Origin: an uncultured Gammaproteobacteria bacterium | Lineage (GTDB): Bacteria > Pseudomonadota > Gammaproteobacteria > Pseudomonadales > UBA5518 | Direction: 5' to 3' | Assembly (NCBI GenBank): GCA_903928015.1 | Contig: CAIYPF010000043.1 | Location: forward strand, 31,573-95,572 | DNA: 64,000 bases | Part shown: positions 10,968 through 19,546 of the stretch, piece after piece | Position numbering within the stretch: the stretch's first letter is position 1 | How the letters are laid out: each line of letters opens with the position of its first letter | The notes under the pieces: model-generated | The model's database searches: none | Seen by the model: only the letters and a program-made list of their open reading frames with translations | What the model was told of the DNA's origin: nothing | Made by a program: the position numbers and the translations under genes

Positions 10968-11867
10968 TTAGCGGTTGGCGATGCCATGCGGCACATGTCC
11001 GGTCGGAACCAGTTCGCTCGCGGGTTCGCAGTGCACCTTCTGATCGTCGAAAAACACATCGGCGCCGTAGGCAGCGAGGAACTCGGCCTTGGTCATGCCA
11101 CCGAGGAAAAGCGACTCGTCTATGCGGATGTTCCAGGCCCTGAGCGTCCGCACAACGCGCTCGTGGGCAGGCGCGGCACGGGCGGTGACGAGCGCTGTGC
11201 GAATCGGGCAGGCGTCGTGGGGGAACTCGTGCTGCAGGCCGTGGAGTGCTGCAAGGAAGGCCTTGAACGGCCCGCCTGAAAGAGGCTCCCGTGCGGACTT
11301 CTGCTCGCTGCGGGTAAAGGCAGCAAGTCCCTGGCTCTTGTAGACCTGCTCCGCTTCATCCGAAAACAGGACCGCGTCGCCATCGAAGGCGAAACGCAAT
11401 TCCGCGTCGTTCGCTGCCGCCGCACCCGAAGGAAGGAACGTAGCGGCTGCAACGCCCTGCTCGAGTGCTTGCCTTACATCGCCCGCTTCGGTGGACAGGA
11501 AGAGATGGCAGCCGAACGCGCTCACATAGCGCCAGGGGCTGCGCCCGCCGCAAAAGGCAGCCCGCGATATCTTCAGCCCATGGTGCTGGATGCTGTTGAA
11601 AACCCGAAGTCCGGTGTCGGCGGTGTTACGGGAGAGGAGGATCACCTCCACGCGCGGCTCCCCGGAGAGAAGCTCGTTCAGTCGCAGGAGTTTCTGCACC
11701 AGCGGGAAGGCATCGCCCGGGGCGAGAATCTGGTCTTCGTGCTCAACCTGATAGCGGTGGTAGGCGTCGACGCCATCGCGCTCGAAAATCTCGTGACTGG
11801 CGTCCAGATCGAAGAGCGCGCGCGAGGAGATGGCGATGACCAGTTTGTTGTCGGCAATGGCGCTCAT
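10968..11867 (-). CDS. cytosolic 5'-nucleotidase (NT5C1-like, PF06189 type)
   Basis: Predicted 5'-nucleotidase dephosphorylating nucleoside monophosphates. The 299-residue protein matches the bacterial relatives of cytosolic nucleotidase I along its whole length. The N terminus KLVIAISSRALFDLD carries the Dx-type nucleophile region. RVEVILLSRNTADTGLRVF and AAFCGGRSPWRYVSAFGCH are family-specific blocks, and the C-terminal VFFDDQKVH supplies the late acidic motif. The start ATG 11867 has only a weak ribosome-binding site. A 209-bp gap separates it from the preceding gene, so it may have its own promoter. Confidence 0.88.
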   Translation of the reverse strand: MSAIADNKLVIAISSRALFDLDASHEIFERDGVDAYHRYQVEHEDQILAPGDAFPLVQKLLRLNELLSGEPRVEVILLSRNTADTGLRVFNSIQHHGLKISRAAFCGGRSPWRYVSAFGCHLFLSTEAGDVRQALEQGVAAATFLPSGAAAANDAELRFAFDGDAVLFSDEAEQVYKSQGLAAFTRSEQKSAREPLSGGPFKAFLAALHGLQHEFPHDACPIRTALVTARAAPAHERVVRTLRAWNIRIDESLFLGGMTKAEFLAAYGADVFFDDQKVHCEPASELVPTGHVPHGIANR

Positions 11868-12076
11868 GCCGGGAGCCGCCGGGATGGCGGCGGCACTGCG
11901 CGGGACAGCGCGCCTGAAGGCCCCGCGTGGACGCCCCTCAGGGAGATGCGTTGCCGCCCGATGTGCGCCTCACGCATCCGTGACCTATCGGTGCGGCCGG
12001 TTGTTGCCATGGCGGATGATCTCCGGGTTTCCGGGCGGTAGTGTCGCACTCCTGCGGCGCTGCGAGAACCCGAGCC

Positions 12077-13072
12077 TCAGTTCGCGACCCCGAGGATCTC
12101 GAGGCGCTGCGGGAACATGCCGAAAATGCCACCTGTATGAACGAAAACGATATCGTCGGCATCACACATCCGGCCGGCCGCGAGCTCCTGCAACAGCCCA
12201 TGGAATGCCTTGCCTGTGTACACGGGATCGAGGAGCAGACCCTCCGTACGCGCCACCCTGCGAATGGTCGCGAGAGTGTCGGCGTCGGCGTGTCCGTAGC
12301 AGGGACCGATGTAGGCGTCGAGGGTGTCGATACGCAGCGCATCAAGATCGAGCGAACTGCCGAAGCGGGATTGCCAATCGGCCAGATCAGCCCTCACTTT
12401 GCGCTGGAACCAGGCCGCATCGTCGCAGACCGCTATGCCGTGAACCTCGCAGGACGGCACGTGCAGGTGCAGGCCGGCAGTGAGGCCTGCCTGGGTTCCG
12501 CCCGAACCCGTGGCCACCACCAGATGCCTGGGGCGGATTCCGACTGCCCGGAAATCCGCCGCCAGTTCTTCGCTGGCCTCGAGGTAGCCCCACACGCCCA
12601 ATCCGTCGCTCGCTCCGGTGGGAATCGTGAAGGGACGGGCACCCCGGCGGCGCAGCGCCTGCGCGTGGGTATCGAGAAGCGCCGGCAGTTCGGCCTGATA
12701 GCGCCGTGCGCTGTAAATGTGAACGCTGGCTCCGGCGAGGAGATCGAGGAAGTGGTTGCCCTCGGGTGAGGCGCCGGAATGCCCGCGCAGCACCAGCTCG
12801 ACCGCAAGCCCCAGCTTTGCACCGAGCAGCGCCGTCGCGCGGCAGTGGTTGGACTGAAGACCGCCACAGGTGAGAAGCGTATCTGCGCCCCGATGAATCG
12901 CCTCGGCGATCACGAACTCGAGTTTGCGAACCTTGTTTCCGCCAGCCCCGGACTCGCTGAGATCGTCGCGTTTGACCCAGATGCGCGGACCACCCAGTTC
13001 CTCCGAGAGTCGGTCGAGCGGCTGCAGCGGCGTCGGCAGGCGCGCCAGCGCGATCCTGCGCGGCGCGCGCAT
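12077..13072 (-). CDS. PLP-dependent D-cysteine desulfhydrase / ACC deaminase family enzyme
   Basis: Fold-type II PLP enzyme that probably degrades D-cysteine to pyruvate, sulfide and ammonia, or acts as a 1-aminocyclopropane-1-carboxylate deaminase-like protein. The 331 residues contain the PLP lysine in GAGGNKVRKLE near residue 50, a substrate-binding segment CGGLQSNHCRATA, and ATGSGGTQAGL for the phosphate cup. The ATG at 13072 is chosen because it lies 5 bp past the yajC stop and begins at the conserved core; a longer reading from 13147 would overlap yajC. Substrate cannot be decided from sequence alone. It forms a short operon with yajC. Confidence 0.85.
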   Translation of the reverse strand: MRAPRRIALARLPTPLQPLDRLSEELGGPRIWVKRDDLSESGAGGNKVRKLEFVIAEAIHRGADTLLTCGGLQSNHCRATALLGAKLGLAVELVLRGHSGASPEGNHFLDLLAGASVHIYSARRYQAELPALLDTHAQALRRRGARPFTIPTGASDGLGVWGYLEASEELAADFRAVGIRPRHLVVATGSGGTQAGLTAGLHLHVPSCEVHGIAVCDDAAWFQRKVRADLADWQSRFGSSLDLDALRIDTLDAYIGPCYGHADADTLATIRRVARTEGLLLDPVYTGKAFHGLLQELAAGRMCDADDIVFVHTGGIFGMFPQRLEILGVAN

Positions 13073-13077
13073 ATGGG

Positions 13078-13428
13078 CTACTTCTTCTCGCCCGCGGCGC
13101 CGACGCCTTTCAGGGTGCCCTTGGGAAGCAGGCTCTGGACGGCCCACTTCTGCACCTTGATCTCGACGTTTTCCGCGATCTTGACCACCACGAAACCCTC
13201 CTCGATCGCGGTGATGCGGCCAAGGATGCCACTCGAAGTCGCGACTTCGTCTTTCACTTGCAGCGCTCCGAGCATGTGCTCGTGCTCCTTCTGGCGCTTG
13301 CGCTGCGGACGGATCGCGATGAAGTAGAACAGGACGAAAATCCCGGCCATGAAGGCAAAGGAGATCATGGGGTCAGAGCCGGGCGGGGCACCCGCGGCCT
13401 GGGCGTGAGCTAGGGAAAAGAAAGACAT
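13078..13428 (-). CDS. yajC: preprotein translocase subunit YajC
   Basis: Small inner-membrane accessory protein of the Sec holotranslocon. It has 116 residues, with one transmembrane helix (about 22-40, ISFAFMAGIFVLFYFIAIRP) followed by the cytoplasmic KRQKEHEHMLGALQVKDEV segment typical of YajC. An AGGAG lies a few bases before the ATG at 13428. In most proteobacteria yajC is followed by secD and secF; here it is followed 5 bp later by a PLP enzyme, and no secD/secF occurs in the window. Confidence 0.95.
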   Translation of the reverse strand: MSFFSLAHAQAAGAPPGSDPMISFAFMAGIFVLFYFIAIRPQRKRQKEHEHMLGALQVKDEVATSSGILGRITAIEEGFVVVKIAENVEIKVQKWAVQSLLPKGTLKGVGAAGEKK

Positions 13429-13484
13429 TGCTTACTCCTGCAGTGAACGGGTCAGGGCATCGGCCCCCATTGTGACGCCGAGCG

Positions 13485-14258
13485 TCAGAGCGGCCAATCG
13501 AAATCCATCGTGAGCGGTGCATGATCCGAGAACCGTACATCGCGAAACACCGATTCGCTCTGGACGCGCGCGGCAATGCCCGGGGTAGCGGCCATGTAGT
13601 CGAGGCGCCAACCGACGTTGTTCTCGCGGGCGCGCCCGCGATTCGACCACCATGTGTACTGGTCAGGCGCAGGGTTCACGACCCTGAACGCATCCACGTA
13701 GCCGACCGGGCCGAAGAGTTCGTCCAGCCAGGCCCGCTCCTCGGGCAGGAAGCCCGAGTTCTTGCGGTTACCACGCCAGTTACGCAGATCGATTTCCTTG
13801 TGGCAGATGTTCCAGTCGGCACAGATCACCCACTCCCGCCCGCTCTCACGCAGTGCACGCAGGTGCGGCATGAGGCGGTCCATCATCTCGATCTTGCGAG
13901 CCTGGCGCTCCGGCCCCGAACTGCCCGAAGGCATGTACAGCGAGACCACCGACAAACCGGGGTAATCGGCCTGCAACCAGCGGGCCTCGCTGTCGACGGG
14001 CTCCCAGCCCAAGCCCTGCAGCAGCGCATCCGGCTTCCGGCGCGAGTAAATGGCGGTGCCCGCGTAACCGGGGCGCTCCGCATCGAAGTAAGAGCAGTGG
14101 TATCCCTCCGGCCTGAAATGCCCGTCATTCAGCTGGTCGTTCCGGGCGCGGGTCTCCTGGACGCAGACCACGTCGGCATTCTGCTGCGACAGCCAGCCGA
14201 AGAACCCCTTGTCGGCCGCCGATCGGATGCCGTTGGCGTTGAAGGTGATGATCCTCAT
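13485..14258 (-). CDS. xthA: exodeoxyribonuclease III family protein (Crc-like branch with intact catalytic residues)
   Basis: EEP-fold nuclease expected to act as AP endonuclease and 3'-5' exonuclease in base-excision repair. The 257 residues retain the exonuclease III active site: Asn7/Asn9 region, Glu35 (VQETR), the ADWN and HKEID segments, and the C-terminal SDHAPL with His246. Overall the sequence resembles Pseudomonas Crc (FLPEERAWLDEL, NVGWRLDY), but Crc has lost these catalytic residues. The start ATG 14258 overlaps the thioesterase stop by 4 bp, so the two genes are translationally coupled. A start further upstream at 14375 would lie inside the thioesterase gene and is rejected. Confidence 0.9.
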   Translation of the reverse strand: MRIITFNANGIRSAADKGFFGWLSQQNADVVCVQETRARNDQLNDGHFRPEGYHCSYFDAERPGYAGTAIYSRRKPDALLQGLGWEPVDSEARWLQADYPGLSVVSLYMPSGSSGPERQARKIEMMDRLMPHLRALRESGREWVICADWNICHKEIDLRNWRGNRKNSGFLPEERAWLDELFGPVGYVDAFRVVNPAPDQYTWWSNRGRARENNVGWRLDYMAATPGIAARVQSESVFRDVRFSDHAPLTMDFDWPL

Positions 14259-14662
14259 GGGCGTGCCATCACCATGAACGTGCCACTCGCCTTGAATTGC
14301 AGTGCATCGCCAAGAAAGACCTCTGATTCCGCGACCGCCGTGGTGCGGCCGAGGTGCAGCACCCGGGAGCGGCAACGCAGTGTGCCTTCGCGGGCGCCCT
14401 GCAGATAGCGGCAGCTCATCTCGGCGGTTACGGCGAAACGGTCTGGAGGCAGGCGGCCATAAATGGCAGCACCAAGGCCGGTATCTGCAAGGCTGGCGTA
14501 CACGCCGCCGTGGACTACGCCAACGCTGTTCAGGAATTCGGGACGAATCTCCAGTTCGAGCTCGGCAGCGTCGCTACCTACTGACACGAAGCGTATGCCA
14601 AGGTGTTCGATGAAGGGGCTCGGGAACCTGCGCTCTGTGCGCCGGTCTGCGTCGGCGGACAT
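14255..14662 (-). CDS. PaaI-family hotdog thioesterase
   Basis: Predicted acyl-CoA thioesterase of the hotdog fold, 135 residues, the usual size. The stretch GVVHGGVYASLADTGLGAA (residues about 47-65) carries the PaaI/YbgC-type HGG motif and the acidic catalytic Asp. The ATG at 14662 overlaps the tdh stop codon (TGATG), with GGGAG 8 bases upstream; a TTG five codons earlier is less likely. It is coupled on its 3' side to xthA by an ATGA overlap. Substrate is unknown; fatty or aromatic acyl-CoA are both possible. Confidence 0.85.
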   Translation of the reverse strand: MSADADRRTERRFPSPFIEHLGIRFVSVGSDAAELELEIRPEFLNSVGVVHGGVYASLADTGLGAAIYGRLPPDRFAVTAEMSCRYLQGAREGTLRCRSRVLHLGRTTAVAESEVFLGDALQFKASGTFMVMARP

Positions 14663-15693
14663 CAGGCTGACTCCCAATCGAGGATGATCTTCCCGGACTG
14701 ACCGGAGGCCATGGTCTCGAAACCTTCCTGGAAGCCGGAGAGCGGCAACCGGTGCGTGATCACAGGCTCCAGATCCAGGCCCGACTGTATGAGCCCGGCC
14801 ATCCGGTACCAGGTCTCGAACATCTCGCGTCCGTAGATGCCCTTGACCGTGAGGCCCTTGAAGATGATCCGGCTCCAGTCGAGGCTCATCTCGGCGGGCG
14901 GGATCCCCAGCGCAGCAACGTGTCCGCCGTGATTCATGGTGTCGAGCATGGCGCGGAACGCGCTCGGCACGCCCGACATCTCAAGACCCACATCGAAACC
15001 TTCCGTCATGCCGAGCTCCGCCATGACGTCCTCGAGACTGCGCTCGTTGACGTTCACCGCGAGGGTCGCCCCCATGCGTCGCGCAAGGGCGAGTCTGTAT
15101 TCGTTCACGTCGGTGATCACGATATGACGCGCCCCGCAATGTCGGGCAACGGCCACCGCCATGATCCCGATGGGACCGGCGCCGGTGATGAGCACGTCCT
15201 CGGCAACGAGATCAAACGAAAGCGCGGTGTGCACCGCATTGCCGAAGGGATCGAAGATCGACGCGAGATCATCGCTTACCGCGGCGGGGAGCTTGAAGGC
15301 GTTGAACGCGGGAATCACCAGGTACTCGGCGAAGCAACCCTGGCGGTTCACTCCCACCCCGACCGTATTGCGACACAGGTGGCGTCGACCCGCACGGCAG
15401 TTACGGCAGTAGCCACAGGTGATATGCCCCTCACCGGTCACACGATCCCCGACCTTGAAACCTCCAACCTCCTGACCGACCTCTACGACCTCGCCTACGT
15501 ATTCATGGCCAATCACCATCGGCACACGGATGGTGGCGCGCGACCATGCGTCCCAGTTGAAGATATGGGTGTCGGTGCCACAGATGGCGGTCTTGCGAAT
15601 GCGGACCTTGATGTCGTTATGACCGGTCACGGGTTCCGGCACATCCGTCATCCAGATGCCGGGTTCGGCCTTGAGCTTTGCGAGTGCCTTCAC
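14662..15693 (-). CDS. tdh: L-threonine 3-dehydrogenase
   Basis: NAD-dependent zinc dehydrogenase oxidising L-threonine to 2-amino-3-ketobutyrate, which Kbl then cleaves to glycine and acetyl-CoA. The 343 residues match the family throughout: [14 protein letters not shown] near the catalytic zinc Cys38, [12 protein letters not shown], the structural-zinc cysteines in [15 protein letters not shown], and the Rossmann motif GAGPIGIMA. The start is GTG 15693, with GGAG 9 bases upstream. Its usual partner kbl is not adjacent but lies about 10 kb away at 25770-26990, beyond a catabolic gene block, so the kbl-tdh pair is split here. Confidence 0.96.
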   Translation of the reverse strand: MKALAKLKAEPGIWMTDVPEPVTGHNDIKVRIRKTAICGTDTHIFNWDAWSRATIRVPMVIGHEYVGEVVEVGQEVGGFKVGDRVTGEGHITCGYCRNCRAGRRHLCRNTVGVGVNRQGCFAEYLVIPAFNAFKLPAAVSDDLASIFDPFGNAVHTALSFDLVAEDVLITGAGPIGIMAVAVARHCGARHIVITDVNEYRLALARRMGATLAVNVNERSLEDVMAELGMTEGFDVGLEMSGVPSAFRAMLDTMNHGGHVAALGIPPAEMSLDWSRIIFKGLTVKGIYGREMFETWYRMAGLIQSGLDLEPVITHRLPLSGFQEGFETMASGQSGKIILDWESA

Positions 15694-15768
15694 AGACGGC
15701 GCTCCGATCCTGAGGCGGGGTCGGCATGATACCCGCAGAGGGCGTGCGCTTGCGCCCCCGGAAGTTCC

Positions 15769-17892
15769 TCAGATCCGACTGGCCAGATCGAATCCCGCGC
15801 GAATCGCGCCATCGATGTACCCAACGCCTGCGCAATCGCCGATTTCGTGGACCGGCACGCCGGTCGCGCGAAGTTGGTTGGCCGGGCCGGGGTTGGGCCC
15901 CGCTCCAGAGGTGAGGATCACCTGGTCTGCAGGGATACGACGCTCTTGCCCTGCGGCGTTGCCATAGACGAGTGAGCCGCTCTCGATGCGAAGAAGCCTG
16001 GCGGAAGTGAGCATCTGAACGCCCAGACGCTTGCAGTCTGCGATGTTCCGCCAGCGCCGCACGAGCTTCAGTCCGGCGCCCAGCACAGGCCCTTCCTCGA
16101 GAATCGTCACTTTGCGCCCGCGCTCGGCAAGGAACTCCGCGAGCTCGATGGCAACGAGGCCACCACCGACCATCACGATCCTGTCCCCGAGCGGCATCCA
16201 GATCCGGGAAAGGGCCCGCATCCAGTCCGGACGGTCGAGGATGCCGAGGCATTTTCCTGCCCACATCAGCGCGCGCGTCACTGCGCCGGTGTTGCCACCC
16301 GCGCTACCGCCCTCGCCCGTCAGCATGCTGCGGAGGTCATCGCCGTCCAGCACGTGCGGGAGATCGATGCCTGACAGCGCGGCCCGGGTGCGCGACGCAC
16401 CGACTGCAACCACAAGCTCGTCGGGCTGCTCGCGACGTACCAGCTCAGGTGTGAGTTCAGTGCCCAGGCGCACGTCGACGCCAAGGATGCTCATCTGTCC
16501 CGCCAGATAGCGCACTAGCCGGCCATTGGGCTCGTAGGAGGCCGCGCTGAAAAACGCTGTGCCGCCTAGGCGGGAGGCCTTCTCGCACAGGATGACCTTG
16601 TGCCCGCGCAGACTCGCTACACGCGCGGCTTCCATGCCGGCAGGACCACCGCCAGCGATCATGATGCGTTTACTGCGCGGCGCAGGTGACAGAACCGTCT
16701 CCCACTCTCGCCCGGTACGCGCGTTGACGGCGCACTGGGTCGTGCCGTTTACAAAAATCTGGCTGATGCAGGTGTAGCAATAAATGCACGGGCGGACCTC
16801 AGCAGCGCGCCCTGTGGCGAGCTTTGCGGGCAGCTCGGGGTCGGCGAGGAGTTTGCGTGCCATGGTCACGAAATCGATGCTGCCGCGGCGGATGAGATCG
16901 TCGGCCAGTTCGGGTTCGATGCGGCCCGCCGTGATGACCGGTATGCCGACAGCCGCCTTGATACCGGCTGCATACGGTACGAAACCTGCGGGCGTGTGAA
17001 CGGCATGCGCAACCGTAAAACTCTCACCTTTGGAAGCATCTGCGTAAGCACTGACGTGGATGGCATCGGCGCCGGCGGCCTCCGCAAGTTGCGCAGCGGA
17101 GCAGGCGTCTTCGTGCGTGATTCCACCCTCCGTCATGAACTCGATACCGTCGACGCGACACCACACGGGATAGTCATCACCGCAACGCGCCTTGATGGCC
17201 TTGATCACCTCGACCAGAAGCCGCGCGCGGTTCTCCAGCGATCCTCCCCAGCGGTCATCGCGGGTGTTCACCGAGGGATTGAGGAAGCTGTGAATCAGAT
17301 AGCCGTGTCCTGCGTGCAATTCGACCGCATCAATACCGGCGCGCTTGGCCCGGTCCGCTGCCATCGCGAATTCGGAAATCACCCAGGCAAGGTCCTCCTC
17401 CGTCGCGACCTGGTAACCCAATTTGGCCGCCGGCGAACTGTAGGGCGTGGACATGCGCTCCACTTCGTCAGGGAAGAGGTAAGGCCCCATGTCACCGTCT
17501 TTCATGACCGGCACCGAGGGCGTCAGCAGCGGACGACCGTCACGGATGTCGTTCATGGCTGTCAGGCCAGCGTGCTGCAACTGCACGGCGAGCCTCGCGC
17601 CGTGCGCGTGCACCTCGTCCGCGACTGCTTTCAGGCCAGGGATGAAGCGGTCGTCGCTGATCGCGACCTGACGGAAATTCGCCGAGCCCACGGGCCAGCT
17701 GATCGCAACAGACCCCATGATGAGCAGCGCCGCTCCGCCCTCTGCTCGCGCCGCGTAGTACTTGCGCAGACGCTCGCCGCAATAGCCCTCCGGATCGGCG
17801 GTATTCGACCCCATGGGGCTCATGAAGATGCGGTTGCGCAGCGTCATGCCGCCGATGCGACCAGGCGAGAGCAGATGATCGAAACTGGACAT
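15769..17892 (-). CDS. Old-Yellow-Enzyme family FMN/4Fe-4S/FAD oxidoreductase (2,4-dienoyl-CoA reductase-like)
   Basis: Three-domain flavoenzyme that probably reduces a conjugated enone or dienoyl substrate with NAD(P)H. The N-terminal TIM barrel (1-365) has the active-site HAGHGYL (193-199). A 4Fe-4S cluster region has cysteines 369, 372, 375 and 387. The C-terminal half (from 408) is an FAD/NAD(P) domain with GGGPAGM (414-420) and a second dinucleotide motif VGGGLVAIE. Cluster spacing is C-x2-C-x2-C-x11-C, closer to trimethylamine dehydrogenase than to DCR FadH (C-x2-C-x3-C-x11-C). It ends a minus-strand run with two SDRs, an alcohol dehydrogenase and an NTF2-like gene, suggesting ring or side-chain catabolism. 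Confidence 0.88.
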   Translation of the reverse strand: MSSFDHLLSPGRIGGMTLRNRIFMSPMGSNTADPEGYCGERLRKYYAARAEGGAALLIMGSVAISWPVGSANFRQVAISDDRFIPGLKAVADEVHAHGARLAVQLQHAGLTAMNDIRDGRPLLTPSVPVMKDGDMGPYLFPDEVERMSTPYSSPAAKLGYQVATEEDLAWVISEFAMAADRAKRAGIDAVELHAGHGYLIHSFLNPSVNTRDDRWGGSLENRARLLVEVIKAIKARCGDDYPVWCRVDGIEFMTEGGITHEDACSAAQLAEAAGADAIHVSAYADASKGESFTVAHAVHTPAGFVPYAAGIKAAVGIPVITAGRIEPELADDLIRRGSIDFVTMARKLLADPELPAKLATGRAAEVRPCIYCYTCISQIFVNGTTQCAVNARTGREWETVLSPAPRSKRIMIAGGGPAGMEAARVASLRGHKVILCEKASRLGGTAFFSAASYEPNGRLVRYLAGQMSILGVDVRLGTELTPELVRREQPDELVVAVGASRTRAALSGIDLPHVLDGDDLRSMLTGEGGSAGGNTGAVTRALMWAGKCLGILDRPDWMRALSRIWMPLGDRIVMVGGGLVAIELAEFLAERGRKVTILEEGPVLGAGLKLVRRWRNIADCKRLGVQMLTSARLLRIESGSLVYGNAAGQERRIPADQVILTSGAGPNPGPANQLRATGVPVHEIGDCAGVGYIDGAIRAGFDLASRI

Positions 17893-17922
17893 CGTCCGGA
17901 CTCCGCGCGGAAATGGAATGGG

Positions 17923-18672
17923 CTAGAGCAGTTGGCCGCCGTCGATGCCGAAACTGACACCGTTGACGTAGCGCGCCTCGGTAGAGGCGATGTACGCGAC
18001 GGCAGCGGCGATCTCACCGGGCTCGGCCGCCTCGCAGAGCGGGAAGAGCCGCTGCACAAGGGCCGGATCGATACCGTCCGGAATGCTGTAGGTGGATGCC
18101 AGGCCTGTGTTGACGCCGCCCGGACAAATCGCGTTCGCCCGCACGCCATCACCGGAGAACTCGACCGCGAGGGCGCGCATCAGGCTTGCCACCGCAGCCT
18201 TTGATGCGCCGTAGGCGCTCCAGTAGGCAGCACCGGCAATGGCCGATGCGGAGGAGATCGTCACGATGTTGCCGCGCGTTTTCTTCAGGTGCGGTATGGC
18301 GGCCTGGCACAGCACCATCACGCTGCCCACGTTGATGCGGAACATCCGCTCCCAGTCGGAGAGCTTCAGATCAAGGAAGTGATCGGCGCGACAGGCGCCA
18401 GCGATGTTGCACAGGACATCGAGTTGCCCGAAGTGCTCCACGGTTCCCGCCACGAGACTCCGGCAGGACTCTTCATCCATGGCATCGAAGCGCAACGACT
18501 CGCAGCGAGCACCGCGGGAGCGCAGGAGTTCAGCGGTTTCGCGAACACCAGCCTCGTTGATGTCCGCGGCGAGGACGGTTGCGCCCTCCTCCGAAAGCCT
18601 GATCGCAGTCGCGCGGCCAATACCCGCCGCAGCGCCCGTCACGAGACATACCTTGCCGTCGAATCTTCTCAT
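17923..18672 (-). CDS. short-chain dehydrogenase/reductase (SDR)
   Basis: NAD(P)-dependent classical SDR of 249 residues. The cofactor motif is TGAAAGIGRAT near the N terminus; CNIAGA corresponds to the NNAG motif and YGASK carries the catalytic Tyr and Lys. The ATG at 18672 has a strong GGAGGAG just upstream; a start at 18705 inside the preceding SDR gene is unnecessary. It lies 29 bp after another SDR gene and 30 bp before the OYE-type reductase, and probably oxidises or reduces an intermediate of the same unknown pathway. Confidence 0.88.
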   Translation of the reverse strand: MRRFDGKVCLVTGAAAGIGRATAIRLSEEGATVLAADINEAGVRETAELLRSRGARCESLRFDAMDEESCRSLVAGTVEHFGQLDVLCNIAGACRADHFLDLKLSDWERMFRINVGSVMVLCQAAIPHLKKTRGNIVTISSASAIAGAAYWSAYGASKAAVASLMRALAVEFSGDGVRANAICPGGVNTGLASTYSIPDGIDPALVQRLFPLCEAAEPGEIAAAVAYIASTEARYVNGVSFGIDGGQLL

Positions 18673-18701
18673 CGCTCCTCCGGGGTGCGCGCGTGGCGCA
18701 T

Positions 18702-19457
18702 TCATTTCGTGATCGAGTATCCGCCGTCCACCACCAGCGTGTGACCCGAGATGAAACTCGCGGCAGGGCTCGCGAGAAACATCACCGCGTCCGCGATCTC
18801 GCGAGCCTCACCCCAGCGCGCAAGCGGCGTCGCGTCGCAGACCAGCTTGTGGACGTCGGGGTTTTCGGCAAAGGGATTGGTCATGGGAGTCGGGACAGAG
18901 CCCGGCAGCACGGCATTGACCCGGATTCCCCTCGGCGCAAGCGACACGCAGAAACTGCGGGTGAGTTGGACAAGAGCGGCTTTCGCAGCTCCGTAACCGA
19001 AAAAATGCGGGCTGGCGAAGAGCGACATCTCGGAGGCGATGTTCACCACCGCGGCCCCGCCCCGGAGACGGCTCTCCCCGAGTGATCCGCCAAGTGCTTG
19101 TGTCAGATGGAAGACCGCATTGAGGTTCACATCCACGGCGGTATCGAAATCGTAGGGCGTGAAGGCGCCACCGGTGCCGCCGGCATTGTTCACCAGAATA
19201 TCCAGACGTCCGGCCGCGGCCGCGACAGCCGCGATGTCCTCCCGATGGGCAAGCCGCAACTGGAAGTAACGCGCGTGTGAGGGGAGATCCTCGTAGCTAT
19301 CCGCAGATTCGGCGCTGCCAGTGATCAGCACCTCCGCACCCGCGGCGCCGAAAGCTCTGGCGATCGCGGCACCTATGCCCCGCGTACCGCCCGTGACAAG
19401 CACCCTGAGCCCTGCGAAGTCGAAATGCGCTGCACCTGTGCCAGCCGGTCCGGTCAT
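18702..19457 (-). CDS. short-chain dehydrogenase/reductase (SDR)
   Basis: Classical SDR, 251 residues, with cofactor motif TGGTRGIGAAI, structural NNAGG, and catalytic YGAAK in the second half. The C terminus reads ISGHTLVVDGGYSI, typical of the FabG-like group. It is similar in architecture to, but clearly distinct from, the SDR immediately downstream, so the two probably act on different positions of a substrate. An 89-bp gap separates it from the upstream alcohol dehydrogenase gene. Substrate is unknown. Confidence 0.88.
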   Translation of the reverse strand: MTGPAGTGAAHFDFAGLRVLVTGGTRGIGAAIARAFGAAGAEVLITGSAESADSYEDLPSHARYFQLRLAHREDIAAVAAAAGRLDILVNNAGGTGGAFTPYDFDTAVDVNLNAVFHLTQALGGSLGESRLRGGAAVVNIASEMSLFASPHFFGYGAAKAALVQLTRSFCVSLAPRGIRVNAVLPGSVPTPMTNPFAENPDVHKLVCDATPLARWGEAREIADAVMFLASPAASFISGHTLVVDGGYSITK

Positions 19458-19546
19458 GCCCGAATACCATCAGAGTGTGGACTCAGCTTAGCGAGCGGGT
19501 GCTGCAAAGGCCGTCATTCGATCGGGTGAACGCCACGCAGGTCGTT

